This document shows, one piece after another, positions 18,747 through 27,836 of a DNA stretch of 64,000 bases (its first letter is position 1; each line of letters begins with the position of its first letter). Under the pieces are notes generated by a model. The model ran no database searches. It had not been told where the DNA came from and saw only the letters and a program-made list of their open reading frames with translations. Where the stretch lies: NCBI GenBank assembly GCA_947493005.1, contig CANLOY010000005.1, positions 248,001 to 312,000 of the forward strand. Reading direction: 5' to 3'. The translations under genes and the position numbers were made by a program. Origin of the DNA: an uncultured Roseivirga sp. GTDB lineage: Bacteria; Bacteroidota; Bacteroidia; Cytophagales; Cyclobacteriaceae.

Positions 18747-19565
18747 TTATTTCTCGTTGTAAACGTGAATATCTCTTTGTGGGTAAGGAATAGAAATCCC
18801 TGCTTTGTCCATTTCTCTTTTGATATTTTCAATCATATCAAAGTGAACATTCCAATACTCAGAAGTATCAACCCATGCTCTGATGGTGATATCAACACTG
18901 CTGTCTCCAAGGTTTCCTACTCTTACAAAAGGAGCAGGATCTTTATGGAATCTGTTATCTGCAGCAATCAACCCTTGAATGATTTCTTTAGCCTTGTCAA
19001 AGTCATCGTCATAGCCAATACCACAAACAAAATCCCATCTTCTTGTAGACTCCTGTGTGATGTTGGTAATTGTTGCTCCGGCTACGGCACCATTAGCCAT
19101 GTAGATTACTCTGTTGTCGGGTGTTTTAAGTGTTGTAGTTACAATCGAGATGGATTGAACAGAACCAGTTTCACCGTTAACATTGATCACATCACCATTT
19201 TTAAATGGCTTTAAAACAAGTATTAGAATACCTCCAGCAAAATTTGCTAAGCTGCCTTGTAAGGCAAAGCCAACAGCCAGACCTAAAGCACCAAGTACAG
19301 CAACAAAAGCACTTGTATCTGCTCCTAATCTTCCAACGACAAAGATTAATAGCATTATTGTTAGCATGCTCTTGGTGAATCCTTTAAGCGTTGGCATCAG
19401 CGTTTCATCGACACCATTCTTAGTAAGCACTCTGCCAAGCTTATTGACTATCACTTTGATAATCCAAAGCCCAACAATGAGGATTAGAATAGCAATGATT
19501 ATCTCAACACCTGTGTCCAGAATGTTATTGATATTCTCATTGTAGAACTCTTTAATTGTTTCCAT
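18747..19565 (-). CDS. Small-conductance mechanosensitive channel (MscS family)
   Basis: The 272-residue protein has three N-terminal membrane helices (about 16-40, 57-80, 85-115). The pore helix is glycine/alanine-rich (ALGLAVGFALQGSLANFAGGI), followed by the beta domain starting FKNGDVINVNGETGSVQSI and the C-terminal alpha/beta domain. This is the minimal MscS layout. It opens under membrane tension to release solutes during hypoosmotic shock. It is a single gene, 35 bases downstream of the phosphoribosyltransferase gene. Confidence 0.93.
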   Translation of the reverse strand: METIKEFYNENINNILDTGVEIIIAILILIVGLWIIKVIVNKLGRVLTKNGVDETLMPTLKGFTKSMLTIMLLIFVVGRLGADTSAFVAVLGALGLAVGFALQGSLANFAGGILILVLKPFKNGDVINVNGETGSVQSISIVTTTLKTPDNRVIYMANGAVAGATITNITQESTRRWDFVCGIGYDDDFDKAKEIIQGLIAADNRFHKDPAPFVRVGNLGDSSVDITIRAWVDTSEYWNVHFDMIENIKREMDKAGISIPYPQRDIHVYNEK

Positions 19566-19600
19566 AATTATGTTGTTAGTTTAAGATTGAAGAATAAAAT

Positions 19601-20101
19601 TTAATACAAAAAGGCCGAATATTCATCACCTAATTGCACATCAATGTGTTCTTCAATGGTTGTTCCCAATTCAAAACCTTTGTAATCTACTGCTATTGGA
19701 AACCTCTTATGGCTTCGGTTAACAAGTACAGCGGTTTGAATTTTAGAAACGCTCATTTTAAGGAATGGATCCAATGCGTAAATCATTGTCCCACCTGAAT
19801 TAAGAACATCATCAATCACTATTAGTGTGAAATTTGACGCTTCAGGTTTAGCAGAAAAACTAACTTGAGGTTGGCTAGTTGCGGATTTATCTATGTCAAT
19901 CCGGATGAGATGGATGCAAATGTTGGAAATTTTTTCGACTTCTTCTTTAATAAGCTCAGAAATCTTCACTCCATTTGAGTCGATACCTGCAAAGAATAGC
20001 TCACTTGCATCGTGATTTTGCTCATAGATTTCATAAGCCATTCTTCTAATAATCTGAAGGATTTGCGAATGTTCCAGTATTCGCTTTTTCTCTTGTTGCA
20101 T
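19601..20101 (-). CDS. PyrR-like phosphoribosyltransferase
   Basis: The 166-residue type I PRTase has the PRPP-binding loop VIDDVLNSGGTMIYAL (residues about 95-110) and an N-terminal layout like PyrR (ILQIIRRMAYEIYEQN, FAGIDSNGVKISELI). It could be a uracil PRTase or pyrimidine-operon attenuation protein, but no pyr gene is nearby and RNA-binding ability cannot be judged. It starts 4 bases after the stop of an Lrp/AsnC regulator gene, so the two are probably one operon. Confidence 0.8.
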   Translation of the reverse strand: MQQEKKRILEHSQILQIIRRMAYEIYEQNHDASELFFAGIDSNGVKISELIKEEVEKISNICIHLIRIDIDKSATSQPQVSFSAKPEASNFTLIVIDDVLNSGGTMIYALDPFLKMSVSKIQTAVLVNRSHKRFPIAVDYKGFELGTTIEEHIDVQLGDEYSAFLY

Positions 20102-20105
20102 GTAA

Positions 20106-20576
20106 CTACTCTGGAATTGGCATTACTTTACTGTCTTTGAAGGTAGAGAGAATTACCATAGACTGTAAATTGTCTACAACAGAAATGTCGCTAACCTTTT
20201 CCAACATTAACTTCTGATATGAAGAAATATCTTGGGCTATTACTTTCAATACAAAGTCGCCAGAACCCGTTACGTGATGACATTCAATCACTTCCTCAAT
20301 CTTATTGATTGCTTCAATAAAGATTTCAATGTTTTGCTTGTTATGACCTTTGAGTGTAGCGTAAACAAATGTGCTGACACCCATACCGATCTTATCAGTA
20401 TCTAGTTTGGCATGGTAACTTTTAATGATACCCGAGTTTTCCAGTTTTTTTACACGCTCAAGGGTAGGAGCTGGTGATAGCCCAATTTCCTTTGATAATT
20501 GAGCATTTGTGATTTTGGCGTTGGATTGAAGAATATCCAAAATCTTACGATCGATTTTATCCAATTTTAAATTCAC
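20106..20576 (-). CDS. Lrp/AsnC family transcriptional regulator
   Basis: The 156-residue protein has an N-terminal winged HTH (LDKIDRKILDILQSNAKIT...LSKEIGLSPAPTLERVKKLE) and a C-terminal RAM/AsnC ligand domain (about 70-150, with ECHHVTGSGDFVLKVIAQD). It is a feast-famine type regulator that probably binds an amino acid. It is followed after 4 bases by the PyrR-like gene. Two direct copies of GTACAAAATA lie upstream, at 20593-20602 and 20649-20658, possible binding or promoter elements. Confidence 0.92.
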   Translation of the reverse strand: MNLKLDKIDRKILDILQSNAKITNAQLSKEIGLSPAPTLERVKKLENSGIIKSYHAKLDTDKIGMGVSTFVYATLKGHNKQNIEIFIEAINKIEEVIECHHVTGSGDFVLKVIAQDISSYQKLMLEKVSDISVVDNLQSMVILSTFKDSKVMPIPE

Positions 20577-20592
20577 GTTGATGATTTGTCAG

Positions 20593-20658
20593 GTACAAAA
20601 TATAATTCTGTTCAAAGGTAGTATTTTCAAAGAAAATTTTATCAATCTGTACAAAATA
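20593..20658. repeat. Direct repeat GTACAAAATA upstream of lrp-type gene
   Basis: Ten-base copies lie at 20593-20602 and 20649-20658, 56 bases apart, in the 96-bp region upstream of the Lrp gene. Read on the minus strand they are TATTTTGTAC, partly like a -7 element. They could be operator half-sites or promoter parts; nothing proves either. Confidence 0.35.
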
Positions 20659-20672
20659 AAAGATAGGGAAGT

Positions 20673-21860
20673 TTATCTTTTCTTTCTGATCTCCTTTTTC
20701 AGTGCTCTCGCTTTTTGATTCATGCTGTCTCTTCTACGTGTATTGTCACGAATGATTGATATCCTTTCAAGAGCACTGTCATAGAGGCCCGATTTAGCTT
20801 CATCTTCGGCCAGATAGAATTGGGAAAAAAGGTAGTACCCCGATTTTTCTCCAGATACGGCTTCTGTAAGTTTGATTACTTGCTCAAAGTATGGTTTAGC
20901 TATTGCTGTATTACCCTTTTTCTGATTAATGTGACCTAAGAAAAAACTGGCATATCGGCCACTAACTTCTTCATATCCTTTCTGTTCTTTGTCTATTCTG
21001 TTGAGAATTTCTGTAGAAACCTCTTCTGCTTTTTCGTATTGTCCGGTAGTGTAAAGCATTCGGGCATAAAACCTATGGAAGTAGGGGTTGTTGGGGTATT
21101 GACTATAGATTCGCTCAGCCAGGCGCAGCGCTTCAAAAACTTTCTTTTCTTCAAACGCCTTTATACGCATCAGAAAATAAATGGCTTCTATCCTTGTATA
21201 GAAAGCATTCAGAGAAACCTCTTCCATTTGTTTGATCCCTAACTGCTTATCACCTTTAGGAAAAAAAATGAGGATTGGCCTTAACATAGGGTAGTTTTCC
21301 CTTATCCAGATAGAATAGTAGTTGAACAAAGCATCTCCAAAAAGTATTTCCGGGCTGAAACTTTCATTTCCTTTTGTTTTTTTCAGATAGCGTAGCGCCC
21401 TTTTTCCTGCTCCGGCAGCTCTTCCCCAGTTCTTTCGTTCGGAGTGGTATCTTCCTTTAAACCCATAAGATCCGGCAAGAAAGAAAGCGGCTTCAACATT
21501 GTTTTCGTTTTCGTCAATCATGACTTTTGCCTTGACTATAGCTGAGTCCATGTAGGCAAGGAATTCATCTCCCAGAGGAGTTTCAGCATCAAGGTTCGGC
21601 ATCATTTGCCACCAAGTACTGATACCATATAAAAAATAGGGTAGAGGATGTTCCGGGTATTTGTACTTTAACCAATTGAATGCAACTTCAGCTCTAAGAA
21701 AATTGAAGTTGTACATATCATCTACCGCATCTGTAATTTCAATTTGTAGGCCCATGTTCAGCAATAAATATTTTGTGCTGTCCTTTGGTGCTTGCATACT
21801 AAAACCAGAGTTGAACTGACATAGCATTAATATTGATATGTAGAGAAGTATTTTTTTCAC
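20673..21860 (-). CDS. TPR-repeat protein with signal peptide
   Basis: The 395-residue protein has an N-terminal signal sequence (ILLYISILMLCQFNSGFS) and is otherwise helical with several TPR-like units, for example YPEHPLPYFLYGISTWW, NPYFHRFYARMLYTTGQYEKAEEVS and KGNTAIAKPYFEQVIKL. It ends with a basic KKEIRKKR. It is probably periplasmic or outer-membrane-facing and acts as a scaffold, but no partner is seen nearby. It is followed by the Lrp gene after 96 bases. Confidence 0.75.
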   Translation of the reverse strand: MKKILLYISILMLCQFNSGFSMQAPKDSTKYLLLNMGLQIEITDAVDDMYNFNFLRAEVAFNWLKYKYPEHPLPYFLYGISTWWQMMPNLDAETPLGDEFLAYMDSAIVKAKVMIDENENNVEAAFFLAGSYGFKGRYHSERKNWGRAAGAGKRALRYLKKTKGNESFSPEILFGDALFNYYSIWIRENYPMLRPILIFFPKGDKQLGIKQMEEVSLNAFYTRIEAIYFLMRIKAFEEKKVFEALRLAERIYSQYPNNPYFHRFYARMLYTTGQYEKAEEVSTEILNRIDKEQKGYEEVSGRYASFFLGHINQKKGNTAIAKPYFEQVIKLTEAVSGEKSGYYLFSQFYLAEDEAKSGLYDSALERISIIRDNTRRRDSMNQKARALKKEIRKKR

Positions 21861-21974
21861 TGTTGTTAAATATTACAGGCAAAATTAGAGCCGTTCATGT
21901 CAATTGCTACGCAATGACACTTTTTTATTACGGTCTTCGTCCTTTAATCGTACTTTTATTCAAAATAGTTTTCT

Positions 21975-22619
21975 ATGCCGAGAGAATTCAGCTCCCTGGA
22001 GTTGCGTGTAAGAGATTGGGTTAGTTTCGATAAGAAGCTCTTTTTTGTCATGATATGTGTGATCGCATTTATCATGCTATACATTCAGCAGACCTTTATA
22101 ATTGGAGAGATCGCTGCTTTCCAGTTTCTTGAAGGACCTGAAGCATTGATTTTTCAACTAATATCCGGACTTAAGTTTTTATCCATACCCATTGTTTATG
22201 CCCTTAAGTTTACCATTGTTGCCTTTATACTTTGGGTTGGGTGTTTTATGTGGGGCTATAAGGTTACTTATAACAAGTGCTGGCAAATTGCCATGATTGC
22301 CGAACTGATCTTTTTTATTCCGACTGTCATAAAAATATTTTGGTTCATGTTTGTTAGTACTGATCCTAATTATTGGGAGTATCAGGCATTTTACCCCCTT
22401 TCTTATATGAATTTTTTCGATTACAGTGAAGTAGCCGGCAGATATCAATACCCAAACCAGGCATTAAATGTATTCGAAATAGGGTATTGGATTGTGCTAA
22501 GTTATGGGATAGATTTTGCGGCTCGGAAAAAGAAATCTGTGGCAAATCTGATAGTAGCCACTTCTTATGTTCCCATGTTTTTGTTATGGCTTTGGTTTTA
22601 TATTGGAGTTTACGAGTAG
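21975..22619 (+). CDS. Hypothetical membrane protein (Yip1-like fold)
   Basis: The 214-residue protein has five predicted membrane helices (about 24-43, 65-90, 95-120, 160-180, 190-211). The arrangement, with KVTYNKCWQIAMIAELIFFIPTVIKIFW, is like the YIP1-type small membrane proteins often annotated as hypothetical in Bacteroidota. No enzymatic motif is visible. It lies 79 bases before the TMEM260-like gene on the same strand and may be cotranscribed. The start ATG at 21975 gives MPREFSSLEL. Confidence 0.65.
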   Translation: MPREFSSLELRVRDWVSFDKKLFFVMICVIAFIMLYIQQTFIIGEIAAFQFLEGPEALIFQLISGLKFLSIPIVYALKFTIVAFILWVGCFMWGYKVTYNKCWQIAMIAELIFFIPTVIKIFWFMFVSTDPNYWEYQAFYPLSYMNFFDYSEVAGRYQYPNQALNVFEIGYWIVLSYGIDFAARKKKSVANLIVATSYVPMFLLWLWFYIGVYE

Positions 22620-22698
22620 CTTAACCACTTCTGATTAATAAAAATTAACGCTTAACAAGCCATATTTTTACTATTTTCACGCCTCAAACGAGTAATAA

Positions 22699-25686
22699 AT
22701 GACAGATTTTAAGAGGATTAATAACCTGACTGGCTGGGGAGTTTTTCTGGTTTCTTTGATAACTTATGTTCTAACAGTTGAAGAAACTGCCAGTTTTTGG
22801 GATTGTGGGGAGTTTATTGCAATTGCTTACAAGCTGGAAGTATCCCACCCACCTGGTGCACCTCTGTTCATGTTAATCGGTCGATTATTCTCATTCCTTT
22901 CGTTTGGAGATGTTACCAGAGTTGCCTTTTGGATAAATATGTCAAGTGTGCTTGCTAGTGCCTTTACAATACTGTTTTTATACTGGTCTATTGTAATGCT
23001 TGGTAGAAAGTTGATTGGTGCTAAGCTTGGTGAAGAGACAGATTTTCAAAAATTATTGCTTGCAGGGGCAGGAGCAGTTGGAGCACTGGCTTTTACCTTT
23101 ACCGATTCATTTTGGTTTTCTGCGGTGGAAGGTGAAGTTTATGCCATGTCTTCATTTTTTACGGCTGTAGTTTTCTGGGCTATTTTAAAATGGGAGCTGG
23201 TTGATGATGAGAGCAGGGCAAATAAGTGGCTTATTTTTATTGCTTACATGCTTGGGCTTTCAACAGGGATTCACCTTTTGGGCTTGGTTACTTTACCTGC
23301 CTTAGGCTTAATTTATTACTTCAAGAAATATCAAAACCCTACCTGGAAGGGAGGCTTTATTGCTATTGGAGCTAGCTTGGCCCTGGTAGTACTTGTCAAT
23401 TATATTATCATTCCTGGCCTTCCAACAGTTGCGGGAATGTTCGAAATCACTTTTGTTAACACACTAGGACTTCCTTTTGGGTCTGGTGCGTTGTTTTTAA
23501 CTCTGCTTGTTATTGTCGCCATTATTCTAGGCTTGAGAGAGAGTGTAAAGAGGAATCTTGTAGGGTTAAATACTTTAATTCTTTCGGTGACTTTTATCTT
23601 GATTGGATATACCTGTTATGCTGTAATTCTAATTAGATCAAGAGCTGACCCACCAATTGATCAGAACAACCCTGAGGATGTGATGACCTTTGTTTCTTAT
23701 CTAAAGAGGGAGCAATATGGTAGCCGTCCTTTGTTTCATGGACAATATTTTAATGCACCACAAAAAGATGTAAGACAGGGGGCTCCTGTTTATTACAAAG
23801 CTGAGGATAGCTACAAGATTTCGGACTACAAAACAGTGGTAGAATACGATCCTGATTATACAACGATTTTACCAAGAATGTGGAGTTCTAACCCGGGGCA
23901 TCCACAAACCTATATGTCTAAAACTGGCTTGAGGCCGGGGGAAACACCGAGCTTTGCAGATAATCTGGGCTTTATGTTCAGTCATCAGATTGGGCATATG
24001 TACCTGAGGTATTTCATGTTCAATTTTGCAGGTAGAGAAAGCGATATTCAAGATGCGAATTGGATTGGCCCTTTTGAAAGTAACGAGGGAGTACCAGAGA
24101 CAATCAGGAACAACAAGGGAAGGAATCAGTACTTCATGGTTCCACTGATCTTAGGCTTGATTGGTTTCTTTTTCCAATTCAACCGGGATCCGAAGCGATT
24201 TGCTGCTACTTTGATGCTCTTTATACTTACTGGTTTAGCATTGGTGATTTACCTGAACTCACCTCCGGTGGAACCAAGGGAGAGGGATTATATATATGCC
24301 GGTTCGTATTATGTTTTTGCTCTTTGGATTGGCTTCTCTGTATTGGCCATTGGTAATGCTTTTGCCAGAAGAGGTAAATCCATTGCGTTTGCTGCAATTG
24401 CTATAGGCTTGATTGCTCCTGTTATTCTTGCTAAGGAAAACTGGGATGATCATGATAGGTCTGGTAGATATCTTTCAGTAGATTCAGCCAGAAACTTCCT
24501 GGCATCCTGTGCCCCGAATGCTATTCTTTTTACCGGGGGCGATAATGACACTTTCCCACTTTGGTATATTCAAGAAGTAGAAGGTTTTAGAACAGACGTT
24601 AGAGTGGTAGTATTAAGTTACTATCAAACGGATTGGTACATTGACCAGACAGCGACTAAAATGAATGATTCGGAGGCATTCCCTTACTCGTTGACAATTG
24701 ACAACTATAGGCAAGGAACCAACGATGTATTGTACATTAATGAAATGCCAAGGTTCAAAGATCAGTCGATTAGTTTGGATCAATACCTGGACGTAGTTAA
24801 AAGAGATGTAGATGCCTTTAAGCTTACTTTCCAGTCTGGAACAAAGGTGATGTCCATACCAGCAACCTCTTTAATGCTTGAAGTAGATACAGCTCAAGTG
24901 TTAAACAGTGGGTTGATTCCAAATAAATTAAAGCCATATGTTACTCCAACTATGTACTTCAACTTTAAGAAGGATAGAAATGGTGAGCTAGAAAGTAGAA
25001 TTGTAGACAAAGGACAAATGATGATGTTGGACCTGATTGCTCATAACAATTGGGAAAGACCTATTTATTTTAACTACACATCTATCAACTCTTTGAACTT
25101 TAACATTGATCCATATCTGGTTCAGGAAGGAATGGCTTATAGACTTCTTCCAGTTAGGAAGCCAGGCGGAACCAGAGACTTGGTGAATTCGGATTTGATG
25201 TATGATAATATCAAAAACAAAATGAGATTCAGAGGACTTGATAATCCAAAGGCTAATTTGAATGAAGATTACAGAGGTTTTGTTCAAAACCACAGATCTA
25301 TGCTTACTAGTTTGGCAGACGCCTTGGTAAGCGAAGGAGATACCATAAGAGCAAAAGAAATGCTTGATTTTGGTATGGAGAAAATGACTGTGGAGGCGGT
25401 GCCTTATGATGTTTCTTCTGTTGGTTATGTTCAAGGATACTTTGATGTAGGTGAAACAGATATTGCAACAAAAATGGCTATGGATATTGCTGAGCAATTC
25501 AATGCTGAACTTAATTACCTTCAGGATAGACAACGTTACGACAGAGAGTTCCAGATTAAATCAAGAGGGTTAAGATATCTGGAAGTTGTACTAAAAGGGA
25601 ATGGAAAAATTGAAGAAGCCCAAAAAGTACAGCAAATGTTGAATGCTCAAAACATAAGACTTGGAGGAAGTCCTTTGGATTTTTAG
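22699..25686 (+). CDS. TMEM260-like DUF2723 membrane protein
   Basis: The 995-residue protein has 11-13 membrane helices in its first half and a soluble C-terminal half. The DUF2723 signature is near the N-terminus: TVEETASFWDCGEFIAIAYK and SHPPGAPLFMLIGRLFSF. The acidic residues resemble the catalytic loop of GT-C glycosyltransferases, and human TMEM260 is an O-mannosyltransferase. Further conserved blocks are PPVEPRERDYIYAGSYYVF and FTGGDNDTFPLWYIQEVEG. A C-terminal helical part may hold TPR-like repeats. It is likely an envelope glycosyltransferase, but the substrate is unknown. Confidence 0.85.
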   Translation: MTDFKRINNLTGWGVFLVSLITYVLTVEETASFWDCGEFIAIAYKLEVSHPPGAPLFMLIGRLFSFLSFGDVTRVAFWINMSSVLASAFTILFLYWSIVMLGRKLIGAKLGEETDFQKLLLAGAGAVGALAFTFTDSFWFSAVEGEVYAMSSFFTAVVFWAILKWELVDDESRANKWLIFIAYMLGLSTGIHLLGLVTLPALGLIYYFKKYQNPTWKGGFIAIGASLALVVLVNYIIIPGLPTVAGMFEITFVNTLGLPFGSGALFLTLLVIVAIILGLRESVKRNLVGLNTLILSVTFILIGYTCYAVILIRSRADPPIDQNNPEDVMTFVSYLKREQYGSRPLFHGQYFNAPQKDVRQGAPVYYKAEDSYKISDYKTVVEYDPDYTTILPRMWSSNPGHPQTYMSKTGLRPGETPSFADNLGFMFSHQIGHMYLRYFMFNFAGRESDIQDANWIGPFESNEGVPETIRNNKGRNQYFMVPLILGLIGFFFQFNRDPKRFAATLMLFILTGLALVIYLNSPPVEPRERDYIYAGSYYVFALWIGFSVLAIGNAFARRGKSIAFAAIAIGLIAPVILAKENWDDHDRSGRYLSVDSARNFLASCAPNAILFTGGDNDTFPLWYIQEVEGFRTDVRVVVLSYYQTDWYIDQTATKMNDSEAFPYSLTIDNYRQGTNDVLYINEMPRFKDQSISLDQYLDVVKRDVDAFKLTFQSGTKVMSIPATSLMLEVDTAQVLNSGLIPNKLKPYVTPTMYFNFKKDRNGELESRIVDKGQMMMLDLIAHNNWERPIYFNYTSINSLNFNIDPYLVQEGMAYRLLPVRKPGGTRDLVNSDLMYDNIKNKMRFRGLDNPKANLNEDYRGFVQNHRSMLTSLADALVSEGDTIRAKEMLDFGMEKMTVEAVPYDVSSVGYVQGYFDVGETDIATKMAMDIAEQFNAELNYLQDRQRYDREFQIKSRGLRYLEVVLKGNGKIEEAQKVQQMLNAQNIRLGGSPLDF

Positions 25687-25708
25687 AAAACAGAAAGAAA
25701 CAGTGAAC

Positions 25709-25741
25709 AAAAGGCCTGCTTTATTAAAAAGCTGGCCTTTT
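25709..25741. terminator. Terminator between convergent genes
   Basis: AAAAGGCC and GGCCTTTT form an 8-bp stem, extended inward by GCTTT/AAAGC after a T-T mismatch. T-rich arms flank both sides. It ends the TMEM260-like gene; on the other strand it overlaps the methyltransferase stop. Confidence 0.8.
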
Positions 25742-26513
25742 ACTTTTCTAATATCAGAAACAAATCCAAGGCCTGATCGGCATTATCCACCAAAAGATAA
25801 TCGTCATGGTGGATTTCTGTCACCAATCCTGAATTGGCTGAGTTGAGTTTGTTTCGATTAAATCTATTAAGGAGGTCATAGGGGATTCTTAGCAATGGAG
25901 CCGGAAGCCTATACTGTAAATTAAAAATGTCAAATCTGGTGATTCGCTCAACCGATTTTTTATTCTCTTCATAATAAGCCATTACTTTTTCATTACCTCC
26001 AACGCCTTTCATTTCTACTTTATCAAAGTATTTCTTTGCGAGTTCGGTTAACTGATTAGCAGTATATTCTCTGACATGCCATGGATTGCGAGTAAGTGTC
26101 TTCTTAATATTTGGTGTAGTAAGAACAGCTTTACCTCCTGGTTTTAGGACTCTGTGTATTTCAGATAGAAAATCACCATCGGCCTTGATGTGTTCTATTA
26201 CCTGAAAACTGACAATAGTATCGAATGAGTTGTCTGCAATGTCATTGAACGGTGGAAACACAGATTGCCTGAAGTCTAATTCAGGGTATTTTGATTTTAA
26301 TCGAGCGATAACCTCATCGATTTTGTCCAGGGCTACATACTTTTCTGAAAGGGGAGCTAAGAGTTCTACCCCTCTGCCTTCTCCACAACCAAGTTCCAGC
26401 AGCTTGCCATTGATATAAGGCTTTGCCAAATAATAAGCCTTTAACAAACGTTGATGTATGGGGTTGTCAGACGGGATACTGTCAGAAGCTATTTCAGTTG
26501 TATAAGTAGCCAT
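25740..26513 (-). CDS. Class I SAM-dependent methyltransferase
   Basis: The 257-residue enzyme has the SAM-binding motif I LLELGCGEGRGVELLAP (about residue 38), motif II YVALDKIDE, and the later motif DTIVSFQVIEHIKADGDFLSEIHRVLKPGG. It belongs to the Methyltransf_11 type. The substrate cannot be told. The gene is convergent with the TMEM260-like gene and divergent from the GWxTD gene. The C-terminal third (LPAPLLRIPYDLLNRFNR) is typical of this family in Bacteroidota. Confidence 0.85.
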   Translation of the reverse strand: MATYTTEIASDSIPSDNPIHQRLLKAYYLAKPYINGKLLELGCGEGRGVELLAPLSEKYVALDKIDEVIARLKSKYPELDFRQSVFPPFNDIADNSFDTIVSFQVIEHIKADGDFLSEIHRVLKPGGKAVLTTPNIKKTLTRNPWHVREYTANQLTELAKKYFDKVEMKGVGGNEKVMAYYEENKKSVERITRFDIFNLQYRLPAPLLRIPYDLLNRFNRNKLNSANSGLVTEIHHDDYLLVDNADQALDLFLILEK

Positions 26514-26570
26514 ACTCGAATTTTGGCCAAAAATAAGCTATTTGAGCCAGAATCGATGAATTTGAACAAT

Positions 26571-26605
26571 TTTGTTCTGCTCCCGTCAAATTCTGTATAC
26601 CTTTG
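26571..26605 (+). promoter_or_regulatory. Promoter of the GWxTD-rlmB operon
   Basis: TTTG (26571-26574), a 23-base spacer and TACCTTTG (26598-26605) fit the Bacteroidota sigma consensus. The -7 box ends 13 bases before the ATG at 26619. Confidence 0.6.
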
Positions 26606-26618
26606 ACTATTACCATTG

Positions 26619-27836
26619 ATGATGAAACGAATTGTTTTAACCTTCATTCTTTCGCTTTTGGCTCTTGGAGCCTATGCGCAAAACAGAATGAGTTCTGCTG
26701 AAATCAGTTATCTATACAATCAGCAAAACGAATTTCTTGTTCAGCACAAAATTGCTACTTCTGGTAATAAGGTTAAGGTGTACCTGAGGTTTATCCTTAA
26801 CAGTGGGTCTGTTCGAATATCAGATTACCGTTTGAGCTATGATATCAGGACTAGTTATATAGATGAAAAGAATATTAATTCTGCTGTTCGAATAGATTCC
26901 AGTAATGTAGTGGATGTAGACTTCAGGCAGTATGTCTATCTATTCGAATTTGAAAAGGATCAGAATGAAAAACTGTTGGTGATTGATGTTTATAATGCTA
27001 CCAAAAACAAACACTATAATCTGGATATTCCGCTGAGTCTTGAAGAATGGAAGCCAACACCATTTCTGATTTTTGAGGTAAATAAGAATATTCCCTATTT
27101 CACTAATTACATCAATAAGGATTACCCTGTTAGAATAATGAACCCATTTAATGGGGACGCTAATTATGAAATCAATGGTGTGGTGAATAATAAAGCTGTG
27201 TCAACACCACCTTTTGATGATATTAAAAGAGACAAACCTTCCGATGTGCCTTTGGATACTCTATATGGAGTTAATAATGGAGAGGAATTTAGGTTTCATA
27301 ATGAAGGTTATTTCACCATAAAATCACCGACTGAAGAGAACTCAAGTCTAGGGATTGTAGTAACGGATGAGTTCCATCCATACTTTGAGAACTACTTGAA
27401 CCTCATGAGTCCTCTGATTTACATCAGTACAAACGATGAATTCAAAGCAATGCAATCCGATGAAGAACCAAGAAATGGTTTCGAGGCGTTTGTTAATAAT
27501 GTGATTTCATCCAATGAGGTGGTAGCAAAGGATTTTATCAAATACTACTATCGCAGGGTGAGGAAATCAGCGAGGTTGTTTTCAGAAAACAAAGAAGGTT
27601 GGAAGACAGATCGAGGTATGATATACCAGATTTATGGAAATCCCACTCAGGTTTTTAGAAATGAAAGTACTGAACTTTGGGTTTATCCTTCTTCATCTGG
27701 TGGAAGAGTGCGTTTTATTTTTGATATCGTTTTAGAAGATGGTGTCGTCAAACATAAGCTGATCCGTGGGAAGAAATTCAGAGAAAGCTGGATGCTTGCA
27801 GTCACTCAATGGAGATCGGGCAGAATAATTGAATAG
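26619..27836 (+). CDS. GWxTD domain-containing protein
   Basis: The start is the ATG at 26619; a TTG one codon earlier is in frame. The 405-residue protein has a signal peptide (ILSLLALGAYAQ), a central beta-rich region and the C-terminal GWxTD motif in NKEGWKTDRGMIYQIYGNPTQVFR, followed by ELWVYPSSSGGRVRFIF. GWxTD domains occur in secreted proteins of Bacteroidota and related phyla, and their function is unknown. The stop codon directly precedes the rlmB start with no gap, so the two form an operon. Confidence 0.88.
   Translation: MMKRIVLTFILSLLALGAYAQNRMSSAEISYLYNQQNEFLVQHKIATSGNKVKVYLRFILNSGSVRISDYRLSYDIRTSYIDEKNINSAVRIDSSNVVDVDFRQYVYLFEFEKDQNEKLLVIDVYNATKNKHYNLDIPLSLEEWKPTPFLIFEVNKNIPYFTNYINKDYPVRIMNPFNGDANYEINGVVNNKAVSTPPFDDIKRDKPSDVPLDTLYGVNNGEEFRFHNEGYFTIKSPTEENSSLGIVVTDEFHPYFENYLNLMSPLIYISTNDEFKAMQSDEEPRNGFEAFVNNVISSNEVVAKDFIKYYYRRVRKSARLFSENKEGWKTDRGMIYQIYGNPTQVFRNESTELWVYPSSSGGRVRFIFDIVLEDGVVKHKLIRGKKFRESWMLAVTQWRSGRIIE

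Noticed and set aside
18765-19545. Plus-strand ORFs over the mechanosensitive channel gene
   Set aside because: They are antisense shadows; the minus frame matches MscS over its whole length.
24988-25533. 181-residue minus-strand ORF inside the TMEM260-like gene
   Set aside because: It is opposite to a strong family-matching frame, is rich in His/Ile/Ser, and shows no domain.
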